Positions 25,801 to 33,568 of a stretch of 64,000 bases of DNA are shown here, piece by piece. A model generated the notes under the pieces. The model was not told the origin of the DNA and ran no database searches. It saw nothing but the letters and a program-made list of their open reading frames with translations. Within the stretch, counting starts at the first letter, position 1. Each line of letters starts with the position of its first letter. Origin of the DNA: Microcystis viridis FACHB-1342. Lineage in GTDB: Bacteria > Cyanobacteriota > Cyanobacteriia > Cyanobacteriales > Microcystaceae. Made by a program: the position numbers and the translations under genes. The stretch is taken from NCBI RefSeq assembly GCF_014698335.1, contig NZ_JACJSV010000008.1, positions 1 through 64,000 on the forward strand. Direction: 5' to 3'.

Positions 25801-28002
25801 ATGAACGCTTCTCCCGCTTATGTTTGCTGTCAAGTGTTGTCATCTACTCACCTCGAACAAATTCGTTCTTGGTGGGGACAGTTGGCAATACAGGTAACAG
25901 GGCCCAGGATTAGTCTCAGTGAAAGAGATATTCCCCCACAGACGGGGGAAATCTATCAACTCTTGCTTTCCACTGACCTACAAGCTTTATTGTTAGCCAG
26001 TCCCCAAGCACATAACTTTGAGTACGAAGTCCGCATTAGTTTTGAAGCGAACACGATTAAAAATTTTCTGCAAGGACTGGCCGTCAAGTCTCTCCACCAC
26101 CCAAAAATTCAGCAGGGTTATCAAATTTTAAATCTGCCTCTGTCCATTAATGTCAGCAGTTTTCAAAATAAAATTTTAGTCAAAATTCTCTCGATAATTT
26201 CTTCTCCGGCTGCTCAGGGGGGTTGTCCCCGCGTCTTCTCTGTTTGTCAACCGGTAGAAGCGGCCCTATCCCAACAAATCGAACAGGAAAGATTATTAAA
26301 CCAAGTCATCACCCAAATGCGTCAGAGTTTGGAGTTACCGGTGATTCTGGAAACCGTGGTCAGGGAAGCGCGGGAATTTCTGCAAGTGGACCGATTGTTA
26401 ATTTATCAATTTTTCCCCGGTATCGGTGAGGGAAAGGGAAAAATAACTTCCGAGTCGCGCGTTTCTGACCAGATAAATTCCGTGTTAAATTTAACCCCCG
26501 AAGACGATTGTTTTTCCTATATTCCCCAATACAAGGAAAAGTATCGTCAAGGATTAATTCTGGCCGTGGATGATGTGGATGTTAACTATTCTTCTTCCTT
26601 CTGTTTGTCCGAATTTTTGCGACAAAACCAAGTGCGATCAAAATTAATCGCTCCCATTGTGGTACAAGAAGAATTGTGGGGTTTATTAATTGCCCATCAA
26701 TGTGGAGAAAAACGCCAATGGTTGCCGCAGGAAAAGAAATTTTTAGGTCAGATTGGTGAACATCTCGCCATCGCTATCTATCAAGCGCAATTATATTCCC
26801 AAGTACAGGAACAAAAAGATATTTTTGAGCGCCGGGTAATCGAAAGAACCCAAGAATTACAAGATACTTTAATGGCTGCGGAAGCCGCTAACCTCTGCAA
26901 AAGTGAATTTTTAAATAATATGAGTCATGAGTTATTAACTCCCCTAACTTGTATTATCGGTTTGTCCAGTACCCTGCAAAAATGCTCGGCAACCAGTAAT
27001 TTTTTACCTCCCGATAAACAAAAACACTATCTAAAAGTTATTCAGGATAACGGCAATAAATTATTAGAATTAATCAATGACTTGCTTAATTTCTCGCAAA
27101 TTTCGGCAGGCAAAGCCGTTTTAGATATTAAACAATTTTCGCTAAAATATCTCTGTAATCATGTTTTAGAAATTATCAAAACAGAGGCAGAAATTAAAGA
27201 AATTAATCTGATTTTAGAGATGAAAATCACCGAAAAAGAGCATTATTTTTATGCCGATTATGATCGAGTTCAGCAGATACTTTTGTACTTGTTAAAAAAT
27301 GCCCTGAAATTTACCCCCGAACAGGGTGCTGTCACGCTGAGACTGTGGAAAGAAGGCAGTCAGGTCATTTTTCAGGTAGAGGACACGGGCATCGGCATTC
27401 CTGCTCAAAAAATACCGCTTCTGTTTGAAAAATTTACCCAGTTGGATGGCTCTCGTAAACGTCGTTATGGTGGTATGGGATTAGGACTGGCTTTAACTAA
27501 ACAATTAGTGGAACTCCATCGCGGCACGATCGAGGTAGAATCTTGCTTAGATAAAGGTTCCATCTTTACCGTCCGTTTACCTCAACAAAAGCCACCCAAA
27601 TCTCAACCCCAACCCTCGGATCATAATCCCCATTTTAATCAGCACCATCCCACTATAGTTTTAATTGAAAGTGACGAAGAAATTGCCAATCTTATTTGTG
27701 AGTTATTGATGGTGGCACATTATCAAGTTATTTGGTTAATCGATAGTGTCTCCGCTATCAAAAAAATTGAGATCGTGCAGCCAAGTATTATAATTGTCGA
27801 TCGAAAAATGCCCGATATATATCATCTCTGTCATCTCTTAAAAAAATCCAGGCAAACTCAAGCCAGTAAAGTGCTAATCTTGAATGATACCCCTGAAATC
27901 AGCGTTAATTTCCTCGGTCGTCATGGCATTGATGACTATCTCCTCAAACCGATTCAACCCTCCCTATTGTTGGAAAAAATCCGCTATCTAACCGCTTTAT
28001 AA
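25801..28002 (+). CDS. Hybrid sensor histidine kinase (GAF-HisKA-HATPase-REC)
   Basis: A 733-residue soluble kinase. Residues 1-155 are an unassigned N-terminal domain. A GAF domain follows at about 178-330 (ETVVREAREFLQVDRLLIYQF, ELWGLLIAHQCGEKRQW), then a coiled coil at 335-365. HisKA has SHELLTPLTCIIG with H376; the usual Arg of HELRTPL is Leu379. HATPase_c shows LLKNALKFTP, DTGIGI and GMGLGLALTKQL. A C-terminal receiver has IIIVDRKMPD and YLLKP. The GAF resembles phytochrome-type ones but lacks an obvious bilin-binding Cys-His pair. The start codon directly follows the heptamer array, leaving no ribosome binding site. Confidence 0.87.
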   Translation: MNASPAYVCCQVLSSTHLEQIRSWWGQLAIQVTGPRISLSERDIPPQTGEIYQLLLSTDLQALLLASPQAHNFEYEVRISFEANTIKNFLQGLAVKSLHHPKIQQGYQILNLPLSINVSSFQNKILVKILSIISSPAAQGGCPRVFSVCQPVEAALSQQIEQERLLNQVITQMRQSLELPVILETVVREAREFLQVDRLLIYQFFPGIGEGKGKITSESRVSDQINSVLNLTPEDDCFSYIPQYKEKYRQGLILAVDDVDVNYSSSFCLSEFLRQNQVRSKLIAPIVVQEELWGLLIAHQCGEKRQWLPQEKKFLGQIGEHLAIAIYQAQLYSQVQEQKDIFERRVIERTQELQDTLMAAEAANLCKSEFLNNMSHELLTPLTCIIGLSSTLQKCSATSNFLPPDKQKHYLKVIQDNGNKLLELINDLLNFSQISAGKAVLDIKQFSLKYLCNHVLEIIKTEAEIKEINLILEMKITEKEHYFYADYDRVQQILLYLLKNALKFTPEQGAVTLRLWKEGSQVIFQVEDTGIGIPAQKIPLLFEKFTQLDGSRKRRYGGMGLGLALTKQLVELHRGTIEVESCLDKGSIFTVRLPQQKPPKSQPQPSDHNPHFNQHHPTIVLIESDEEIANLICELLMVAHYQVIWLIDSVSAIKKIEIVQPSIIIVDRKMPDIYHLCHLLKKSRQTQASKVLILNDTPEISVNFLGRHGIDDYLLKPIQPSLLLEKIRYLTAL

Positions 28003-28038
28003 GTGGGGTTTGCGGCAAAAAGTTTTTCGGTGGGGGTG

Positions 28039-28077
28039 GGGGTGTGGGGTGTGGGGTGTGGGGTGTGGGGTGTGGGG
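28039..28077. repeat. Heptanucleotide array (GGGGTGT)x5
   Basis: Five perfect GGGGTGT units plus a terminal GGGG. A shorter relative of the same unit lies after sphS (7165-7187). Again the period is 7 bp. Confidence 0.92.
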
Positions 28078-28226
28078 AGAAACAATTCATAACTTGAGAG
28101 TTAATCACACTATTAAAAAGGGATTTGGTATCATTTTTGTCAATCTACTAATTTGGGATTTTTCAGGGGAAACTTTCTCCTAAAATTGGGTGTGTTACTT
28201 TCAGTTTTATCACTCAATCCAAGCTT

Positions 28227-28247
28227 TTGGGGGGTTCTACCCCCCAA
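28227..28247. repeat. G6/C6 perfect hairpin repeat
   Basis: TTGGGGGGT-tct-ACCCCCCAA, a 9-bp perfect stem with a three-base loop, followed by CCCCCCC. This looks like a dispersed intergenic palindrome rather than a terminator, since no T-run follows. Confidence 0.7.
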
Positions 28248-28507
28248 CCCCCCCGCGCATTAGGTTAACTGTGAGATGCTTACACGCGATTGTTCATATT
28301 TTTTTACCAATTTCAGAGTCACTGATAATTGCTGATTGTCGGTATTTCTGCAAATGTGGGATGCAGCCGGGGGCAGGGTGTGGGGTCTGGGGTTTTACCC
28401 ATTTTCATCTGGTCAATTTTTTCTTTTTTCTTCAGAAAATAGGACTTGGAAACTAACTATAAAATAGCTAATTTTCAAGTCCTTAATTGTAGGAATCCTA
28501 GGCTAAA

Positions 28508-28624
28508 TTAGGATTCACTTTCGATATAGATAAATAACAACCCCATAACCACGGCTGGCATTAACCAACAGACGATTGGGATTAAAATCCAAGGCAGATA
28601 AGAAGCTGCGTAGGCACCAGTCAT
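28508..28624 (-). CDS. psaI: Photosystem I subunit VIII (PsaI)
   Basis: A 38-residue single-span membrane protein beginning [18 protein letters not shown] and ending [11 protein letters not shown]. The [11 protein letters not shown] core and FIYIESE tail are diagnostic of PsaI, a small PSI subunit that helps bind PsaL and stabilise the trimer. It is 57 bases downstream of psaL on the same strand, the psaL-psaI order seen in other cyanobacteria, and both are probably co-transcribed. The upstream CTAGGAGCATTTGAC region supplies a GGAG ribosome binding site. Confidence 0.93.
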   Translation of the reverse strand: MTGAYAASYLPWILIPIVCWLMPAVVMGLLFIYIESES

Positions 28625-28681
28625 GTCAAATGCTCCTAGTAAAAAAATAAGGAAATGATAATCAGGTAGAACAAGGGTTAA

Positions 28682-29164
28682 TTATTGATTAAAAACCCCG
28701 CGCATGATGCCATCAACGACACCAAGATTTTCTAGGAGGAAATAGGCCACAAAAGCGCCACCCATACCACCAATAAAGAAACCGGCGGCGAATTGACTCC
28801 AACCCTCGGAGGATTGCAGAGGATCACCACTAGCGGCCTTACCTTGGAAGGAGACAAGACCATAACTAGCTAAACAACCCGTAGCCAAGAGAACCATGGC
28901 CAAAGCGGGGATTAAGCCGCCGAGATTAGCATATTCCGAGTCTCTCAAGGGACCCAGGACAACCCAGGGACCACCGAGGAAATAACCGTGGGCCATACCC
29001 ACTTCTAGACCGCGCAGAATCGGAGCTAGACCGGGACGATAGGCAGGTAAGTTACCAATAAAAGCTTTGGTAAAACCAGAAGCGGAAATGGGGGTAGCTA
29101 GATGACCAATGAACGGATCATCATTGTAGGGTGTCACCACCTGTTTGTATCCAGTTTCAGCCAT
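28682..29164 (-). CDS. psaL: Photosystem I subunit XI (PsaL)
   Basis: A 160-residue thylakoid membrane protein required for PSI trimerisation. The N-terminus MAETGYKQVVTPYNDDPFIG, then HLATPISASGFTKAFIGNLPAYRPGL, and EVGMAHGYFLGGPWV are diagnostic. Two to three membrane spans follow (LIPALAMVLLATGCLASYGL; FAAGFFIGGMGGAFVAYFLL). The longest frame begins at 29209, but MAETGY at 29164 is the family start and has an AAGGAG site about 14 bases upstream. A candidate RpaB (HLR1) site lies 130 bases upstream. Confidence 0.95.
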   Translation of the reverse strand: MAETGYKQVVTPYNDDPFIGHLATPISASGFTKAFIGNLPAYRPGLAPILRGLEVGMAHGYFLGGPWVVLGPLRDSEYANLGGLIPALAMVLLATGCLASYGLVSFQGKAASGDPLQSSEGWSQFAAGFFIGGMGGAFVAYFLLENLGVVDGIMRGVFNQ

Positions 29165-29293
29165 TGTGTTTGAGTTCTCCTTTTTCCGATCAACAGGAAA
29201 ATTGATCATAAAACTTTAAGATTACACTTTAGGCCTAAGAATTACTTCAAGCAACCCCATCGATCGAGTTTTCAAGGGTTGACGGCTGAAACT

Positions 29294-29311
29294 CTCACAA
29301 TTCGTTACATT
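29294..29311 (-). promoter_or_regulatory. Candidate HLR1 (RpaB-binding) site upstream of psaL
   Basis: Plus-strand CTCACAAT-tc-GTTACATT matches the HLR1 consensus (G/T)TTACA(T/A)(T/A)-NN-(G/T)TTACA(T/A)(T/A) at 14 of 16 positions; the second half-site is perfect. HLR1 elements control high-light repression of PSI genes, including psaL, in other cyanobacteria. The site lies 130 bases from the psaL ATG. This is a consensus match only. Confidence 0.45.
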
Positions 29312-29369
29312 TCTCTCAGAAGACGGGGGAGTGGGGAGTGAGGGAGAAGGGAGTGGGGGAGCTTTTTTT

Positions 29370-29452
29370 CAGTGATCAGTAAACAGTAAACAGTAATCAG
29401 TGAACTGAAAACTCACATCTGATAACTGCTCACTGATAACTGATCACTGATT
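29370..29452. repeat. Degenerate heptamer array after uspA
   Basis: Mixed heptamers (CAGTAAA, CAGTAAT, CTGATAA and similar). A stretch including CTCACATCTGATAACTG recurs in inverted orientation between zwf and opcA (33518-33560), so part of this array is a dispersed unit, not only a local expansion. Confidence 0.75.
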
Positions 29453-29861
29453 AAGGGATAATCAACACTGGACAGGGGGCAAGGTTAATAACTTTGGTGG
29501 TGACGCTTTCGGACACACCTTCGCTAGTTAATCCTAAACCGCGACAACCCATAACAATCAGGTGAGCATTAATTTCATCGGCCACATCACAGATGACAAA
29601 AGAAGGCATTCCCTCCCTTTCAATCATTTCCGCCTTGATGCCAGCTTGGGCGAAAACGGCCTGTGCCGATTGTAACAATCTATCCACCGCTTCGATCGAA
29701 CTCATCTTATCGTCGGCGGCAATTTCTCCGGTGGGTGTCGTTTCCACCACCGACAACAGCACCAAACGACTGTCAAAGATTTTGACTAATTCGATCACAC
29801 TACTGGTAGCGTCACGACTTTCGCGGCTGTGGTCGATGGGAAATAAAATCGTCTCAAACAT
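29451..29861 (-). CDS. Universal stress protein (UspA family)
   Basis: A 136-residue UspA-domain protein. MFETILFPIDHSRESRDATS opens the fold and the C-terminal nucleotide-binding loop is GCRGLGLTSEGVSESVTTKVI, close to the G-2x-G-9x-G(S/T) ATP-binding pattern, ending APCPVLIIP. The role is stress tolerance, with the ligand uncertain. The longest frame starts upstream at 29951, but ATG 29861 begins the conserved first strand and gives normal family length. It is divergent from pgk. Confidence 0.88.
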   Translation of the reverse strand: MFETILFPIDHSRESRDATSSVIELVKIFDSRLVLLSVVETTPTGEIAADDKMSSIEAVDRLLQSAQAVFAQAGIKAEMIEREGMPSFVICDVADEINAHLIVMGCRGLGLTSEGVSESVTTKVINLAPCPVLIIP

Positions 29862-30024
29862 AATTAGCAAGTCTCTCCAATCAAATTTTTCTGGGCAAAT
29901 CAGTCTTGGAACTGCAACACTGATCCCCAAATCTGAAATAATCTTTGTCAAAGTAATTGCCGCAAGTAGCGATACCCTGATTTAATCTTTATTGTACGGT
30001 AAGCAATCTAGGAGGTTATGGGCT

Positions 30025-31233
30025 GTGCCAAAAAAAACAGTAGCGAATTTAACAGAGGCTGATTTAGCGGGCAAACGGGTTTTAGTCCGGGTCGATTTTA
30101 ACGTTCCCATGGACAAAGCCACCGGGAAAATCAGCGATGATACCCGTATTCGGGCAGCACTGCCAACTATTGAGGATTTAATCAAAAAAGGGGCTAAGGT
30201 TATTTTATGCAGCCACATGGGTCGCCCCGACGGTCAAGTTAAAGAAAATTTGCGTCTGACTCCTGTAGCTAAACGTCTCTCGGAATTATTGGGCCAAGAA
30301 GTAATCATGTGTCCCGATTCTATTGGTGAGGGAGTGACGGCAGCGATTAGTCAAATGTCTAACGGTCAAGTGGCCCTGTTAGAAAATCTGCGTTTCCACG
30401 GTGAAGAGGAGGCAAATGACCCCGATTTTGCCAAAAAATTAGCCGCTAATGCCGATTTATACGTTAATGATGCTTTTGGTACCGCCCACCGCGCTCACGC
30501 TTCTACGGAAGGCGTTACCCACTATCTCAGCCCCTCGGTGGCGGGTTATTTGATTGAAAAAGAGTTAAACTACCTACAAGCAGCTATTGAAACTCCCCAA
30601 CGTCCCCTAGCGGCGATTATCGGCGGTTCTAAGGTTTCTAGTAAAATTGGCGTGATCGAAACTCTATTAGAAAAGTGCGATAAACTGCTCATCGGTGGCG
30701 GTATGATCTTTACTTTCTACAAGGCCCGCGGTTTAAGTGTTGGTAAGTCTTTGGTGGAAGAGGACAAACTGGAATTAGCCAAATCCCTGGAAGCGAAAGC
30801 TAAAGAAAAAGGGGTGGAATTTCTCCTTCCTACTGATGTGGTGTTAGCGGATAAATTCGATAAAGATGCCGAGTCCCAAATCGTCAAGGTCGAAAATATT
30901 CCCGATGGTTGGATGGGATTGGATATCGGACCTGAATCAGTTAAAGTTTTCCAAGAAGCTTTATCTAACTGTAAATCTGTCCTCTGGAATGGCCCCATGG
31001 GGGTGTTCGAGTTCGATAAATTTGCGGCGGGTACAGATGCGATCGCTCACACTTTAGCCGATTTAACCGCTACGGGTACAACTACTATTATCGGTGGTGG
31101 TGACTCGGTAGCGGCGGTGGAAAAAGTGGGAGTGGCGGAAAAAATGAGCCATATTTCCACCGGTGGCGGTGCTAGTTTGGAATTACTCGAAGGGAAGGTT
31201 TTACCCGGTATTGCCGCTCTCGATGAAGCCTAA
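30025..31233 (+). CDS. pgk: Phosphoglycerate kinase
   Basis: A 402-residue glycolytic and Calvin-cycle kinase that interconverts 1,3-bisphosphoglycerate and 3-phosphoglycerate, making or using ATP. Motifs are [13 protein letters not shown] (substrate loop), [47 protein letters not shown] and the nucleotide loop [11 protein letters not shown] near the end. GTG 30025 is chosen: AGGAGG lies nine bases upstream, and [17 protein letters not shown] is the family N-terminus. The longer TTG frame from 29992 is unlikely. A strong terminator follows the stop. Confidence 0.96.
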   Translation: MPKKTVANLTEADLAGKRVLVRVDFNVPMDKATGKISDDTRIRAALPTIEDLIKKGAKVILCSHMGRPDGQVKENLRLTPVAKRLSELLGQEVIMCPDSIGEGVTAAISQMSNGQVALLENLRFHGEEEANDPDFAKKLAANADLYVNDAFGTAHRAHASTEGVTHYLSPSVAGYLIEKELNYLQAAIETPQRPLAAIIGGSKVSSKIGVIETLLEKCDKLLIGGGMIFTFYKARGLSVGKSLVEEDKLELAKSLEAKAKEKGVEFLLPTDVVLADKFDKDAESQIVKVENIPDGWMGLDIGPESVKVFQEALSNCKSVLWNGPMGVFEFDKFAAGTDAIAHTLADLTATGTTTIIGGGDSVAAVEKVGVAEKMSHISTGGGASLELLEGKVLPGIAALDEA

Positions 31234-31260
31234 TTATCGCTAATATCTCAGGTTTAAACA

Positions 31261-31286
31261 AGGTGGGTGTTGCCCCACCTTTTTTT
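31261..31286 (+). terminator. Rho-independent terminator after pgk
   Basis: AGGTGGG-tgttgc-CCCACCT (7-bp GC-rich stem) is followed by seven T residues, 27 bases after the pgk stop. It is a textbook intrinsic terminator in the plus direction. Confidence 0.88.
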
Positions 31287-31365
31287 ATGAATTAGGGAGT
31301 GGGTTTTTAAAGTTGGATTGGGAGTTAATCATACCATGACTTTTGCGGCAAAAATAGTTGAGCCA

Positions 31366-31950
31366 CTAGGATACTTCAATCGCGGTAAAATCGACACGCT
31401 GATATAAATCTGTCAGGGATATTTGAAAATCTAGAGAAAACAAAGTTAAAATCGCTTCTTGATCGTGATAATCCCGGAATGCCCAATGATCGCCCCTTTT
31501 ATGAAATTGTTCTATATAATAACCATATTGATCGATTAAAATATATTCTTCAAAACTATCAAGAGAGCGGTAAAATTTAAACTTATCACCCCGATTATAG
31601 TCTTGAGTAGATTTTGATAAAACCTCGATAATCACCTGTGGATTGGTAATCGTATCGGTGCGTCCTCTTTCAAGAATTGGTTCTCCCTTAACGATCATAA
31701 TATCGGGATAGGTGTACATATTATAGGCGGGTATGGCCAAGCGTAGATCGTTGATAAATATATCATAGGCTTGATTCTGGATAGTTAAGGGAAATTTTCT
31801 ACAGAAATTCAAGGCAATGCGATTATGGTTAGGAGTTCCCCCAGTCATAATAATAATTTCTCCATCTCGATACTCGTGTCTGTCGGTGGCAGTTTCCTCT
31901 AGTTGAAAGTATTCTGCGACTGTGTAGCGTTTCTCAGTGGTTGCGACCAT
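31366..31950 (-). CDS. Uma2 family (DUF820) putative restriction endonuclease-like protein
   Basis: A 194-residue Uma2 protein, a PD-(D/E)XK-fold family hugely expanded in cyanobacteria. Features are the YTVAEYFQLEE start, RHEYRDGEIIIMTGGTPNHNRI, YTYPDIMIVKGEP (catalytic Asp region), PQVIIEVLSKSTQDYNRGDKF (E-x-L-S-x-S/T motif) and YILIDQYGYYIEQF. Biological function is unknown; many copies are associated with mobile or accessory regions. ATG at 31950. It is a single gene, downstream of opcA on the same strand but separated by a 26-bp palindrome. Confidence 0.9.
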   Translation of the reverse strand: MVATTEKRYTVAEYFQLEETATDRHEYRDGEIIIMTGGTPNHNRIALNFCRKFPLTIQNQAYDIFINDLRLAIPAYNMYTYPDIMIVKGEPILERGRTDTITNPQVIIEVLSKSTQDYNRGDKFKFYRSLDSFEEYILIDQYGYYIEQFHKRGDHWAFRDYHDQEAILTLFSLDFQISLTDLYQRVDFTAIEVS

Positions 31951-32050
31951 ATTGCCCCCTTGAAAGCAAAGCTCTGTTTTTATGATAACCTGTTTTCTGA
32001 AAAGCTACAATTATCGGTTTTAATCAGGTGCTGACTGCTGTATAAATATC

Positions 32051-32076
32051 GAGAGACCTTGTTAACAAGGTCTCTC
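32051..32076. promoter_or_regulatory. Perfect 26-bp palindrome between opcA and the Uma2 gene
   Basis: GAGAGACCTTGTT and its exact reverse complement AACAAGGTCTCTC join with no loop. It lies 31 bases after the opcA stop and 100 bases before the Uma2 start. Neither strand has a T-run after it, so it could be an attenuator, a terminator lacking a U-tract or a dimeric regulator site. The structure is certain; the function is not. Confidence 0.7.
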
Positions 32077-32107
32077 CAAAGTGGGTGGGATTATTGTTGC
32101 TAATTTG

Positions 32108-33463
32108 TTAATCCGGTTGGGATAATTTGAGGATAGCGCTAGTGACTTTCATGCTTTCTTGATAAAGCACGTCCTGGCCCCAACGCTGTAACTGTTTACC
32201 TAGGAGAGTTTCTGTTTTTTGGTCTTCCAGATGGGACACTTGTTCAACCCGGCAAGATTGGGCCCCTCCCGAAGCTTCCATCCGCATACAGCCAGTAGTT
32301 CCCGAACAAATTACCGTACAACAATCAGCCTGAAGATTAGTAGAAGTGAGTTTAATACTAATCAGATCCCCTTGTACCTCACCCCAATCGGCCACGGGAA
32401 CACCGGCTAATTCCGCCTCAATTAAACGCTGGTCCTGACCGAGGAAGCTAATCCGATGAATAGCGTAATCTCCCGACCGGTGACTATATCCCACCGGTCG
32501 CCATTGTAACCGGCTGGCCATCCAACCGAGGAACATAAAAGCTTGACAAGGATTGCCCTTTTCGTAATCAATAGTGATGCGATCGACTTCCAGAATAGCA
32601 TCCCGGCGCTCCGGTGGATCAAAAGCCTCGGCGGTTAGTTCTTGCCAGGGAGCGAGACGACTCCAGTTTAGGTCAGCTAATGGCACATCTGTTGCTAATA
32701 AATCCCCCACTTGCAGCAGTTCCGTTTCCGGTTCCCGAAAAGTGCTGGAATCGACGATAATCGTATCACATTGACTGGCCAGACGCTTAAATAGTCCATA
32801 TTCCCCATCGGGACTGGCTTTCCACCAGAGAAATTTGGGCAAACTGGGAATAGTTAACTCGGAAATAATGCCACCAATTCGTTCCAAGGCTTCCGCTGTG
32901 CCGCTTAAAGTGACGTATTCACAGCAAACTAAAGTGTTCTGACTACGTTTGTTAACGGGACAATAGGCAGAAACGGAGGCTTTTACCCCTTCATCGGCCT
33001 CGGCAGTGGGACAGAGGGTAATAATGCGACAGGGATTGGAAGCAGCGATCGCATCTGCCACCCCAATCGCATCCAAATCGGCGGCGTATTGACGATGATT
33101 AGCCCCATCCTCGGCGTTTTTTTCCGCTTCCCAGGCCGCCCTTAACCGAGCGACAAATTCATCGCTAGAAAGCCCAGTTACTTCTAGTTCTAGGTCCTTC
33201 TGGGCCACTTTGATGGCGGCGTGGGTCCGCGGACCGGCAATACCATCAATCGGGCCAGTGTAATAGCCGAGAAGGGTTAACAATTCCTGTACCGCATCGG
33301 GTTCATAGACAATAAAGCTAAAGGTGGTGGCCCGGGTGGCGGCCATCCCATCCTCATTATTATTATAGGATTGCCAGATATCGCGCAGTTCCTGCTCGAT
33401 CACATCGATGGAAACATCTTTTGGTGCTTGCAGGGAGACAATGGGGGGGCTTTGGGTAGTCAT
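32108..33463 (-). CDS. opcA: Glucose-6-phosphate dehydrogenase assembly/allosteric protein OpcA
   Basis: A 451-residue OpcA, the redox-dependent partner that assembles and activates Zwf oligomers in the oxidative pentose phosphate pathway. It lies directly after zwf, the conserved arrangement. About residues 55-105 (LLTLLGYYTGPIDGIAGPRT, AIKVAQKDLELEV) look like a peptidoglycan-binding-like helical domain inserted near the N-terminus. The OpcA core follows (LTIPSLPKFLWWKASPDGEYG, MFLGWMASRLQW). Several Cys residues, including VCCEYV and ADCCTVICSG, could serve thioredoxin control. The ATG is one base from a heptamer array. Confidence 0.92.
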   Translation of the reverse strand: MTTQSPPIVSLQAPKDVSIDVIEQELRDIWQSYNNNEDGMAATRATTFSFIVYEPDAVQELLTLLGYYTGPIDGIAGPRTHAAIKVAQKDLELEVTGLSSDEFVARLRAAWEAEKNAEDGANHRQYAADLDAIGVADAIAASNPCRIITLCPTAEADEGVKASVSAYCPVNKRSQNTLVCCEYVTLSGTAEALERIGGIISELTIPSLPKFLWWKASPDGEYGLFKRLASQCDTIIVDSSTFREPETELLQVGDLLATDVPLADLNWSRLAPWQELTAEAFDPPERRDAILEVDRITIDYEKGNPCQAFMFLGWMASRLQWRPVGYSHRSGDYAIHRISFLGQDQRLIEAELAGVPVADWGEVQGDLISIKLTSTNLQADCCTVICSGTTGCMRMEASGGAQSCRVEQVSHLEDQKTETLLGKQLQRWGQDVLYQESMKVTSAILKLSQPD

Positions 33464-33464
33464 G

Positions 33465-33560
33465 TCAGTTATCAGTTATCAGTTATCAGTTATCAGTTAT
33501 CAGTTATCAGTTATCAGTTATCAGATGTGAGTTTTTAGTTTACTGTTTACTGATTACTGT
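33465..33560. repeat. Heptamer array (TCAGTTA)x8 in the zwf-opcA gap
   Basis: Eight perfect TCAGTTA units (33465-33520) lie one base from the opcA start, followed by mixed heptamers up to the zwf stop. Practically the whole 105-base intergenic spacer of this operon is repeat DNA, leaving no Shine-Dalgarno for opcA. The distal part matches the array at 29370-29452 in inverted orientation. Confidence 0.92.
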
Positions 33561-33568
33561 TCACTGTT

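Larger units (their letters stand above)
28003..28507. other. Intergenic region with G-rich heptamer array and hairpin
   Basis: Beyond the two repeats listed separately (28039-28077, 28227-28247), this stretch holds another GGGTGTGGGG-like word near 28375 and AT-rich sequence. An 88-residue frame at 28190 runs through the hairpin and is judged spurious. It separates the hybrid kinase from the convergent psaL-psaI unit. Confidence 0.5.

Noticed and set aside
25579-25843. Two minus-strand frames of 74 and 84 residues with repeated SYQLSVI peptide
   Set aside because: They are produced by reading the 7-bp TAACTGA array in different frames; there is no protein-like sequence outside the array.
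28190-28456. 88-residue frame with FGGFYPPTPPRI
   Set aside because: It reads through the G6/C6 hairpin repeat and low-complexity sequence; the peptide is a by-product of that dispersed repeat.
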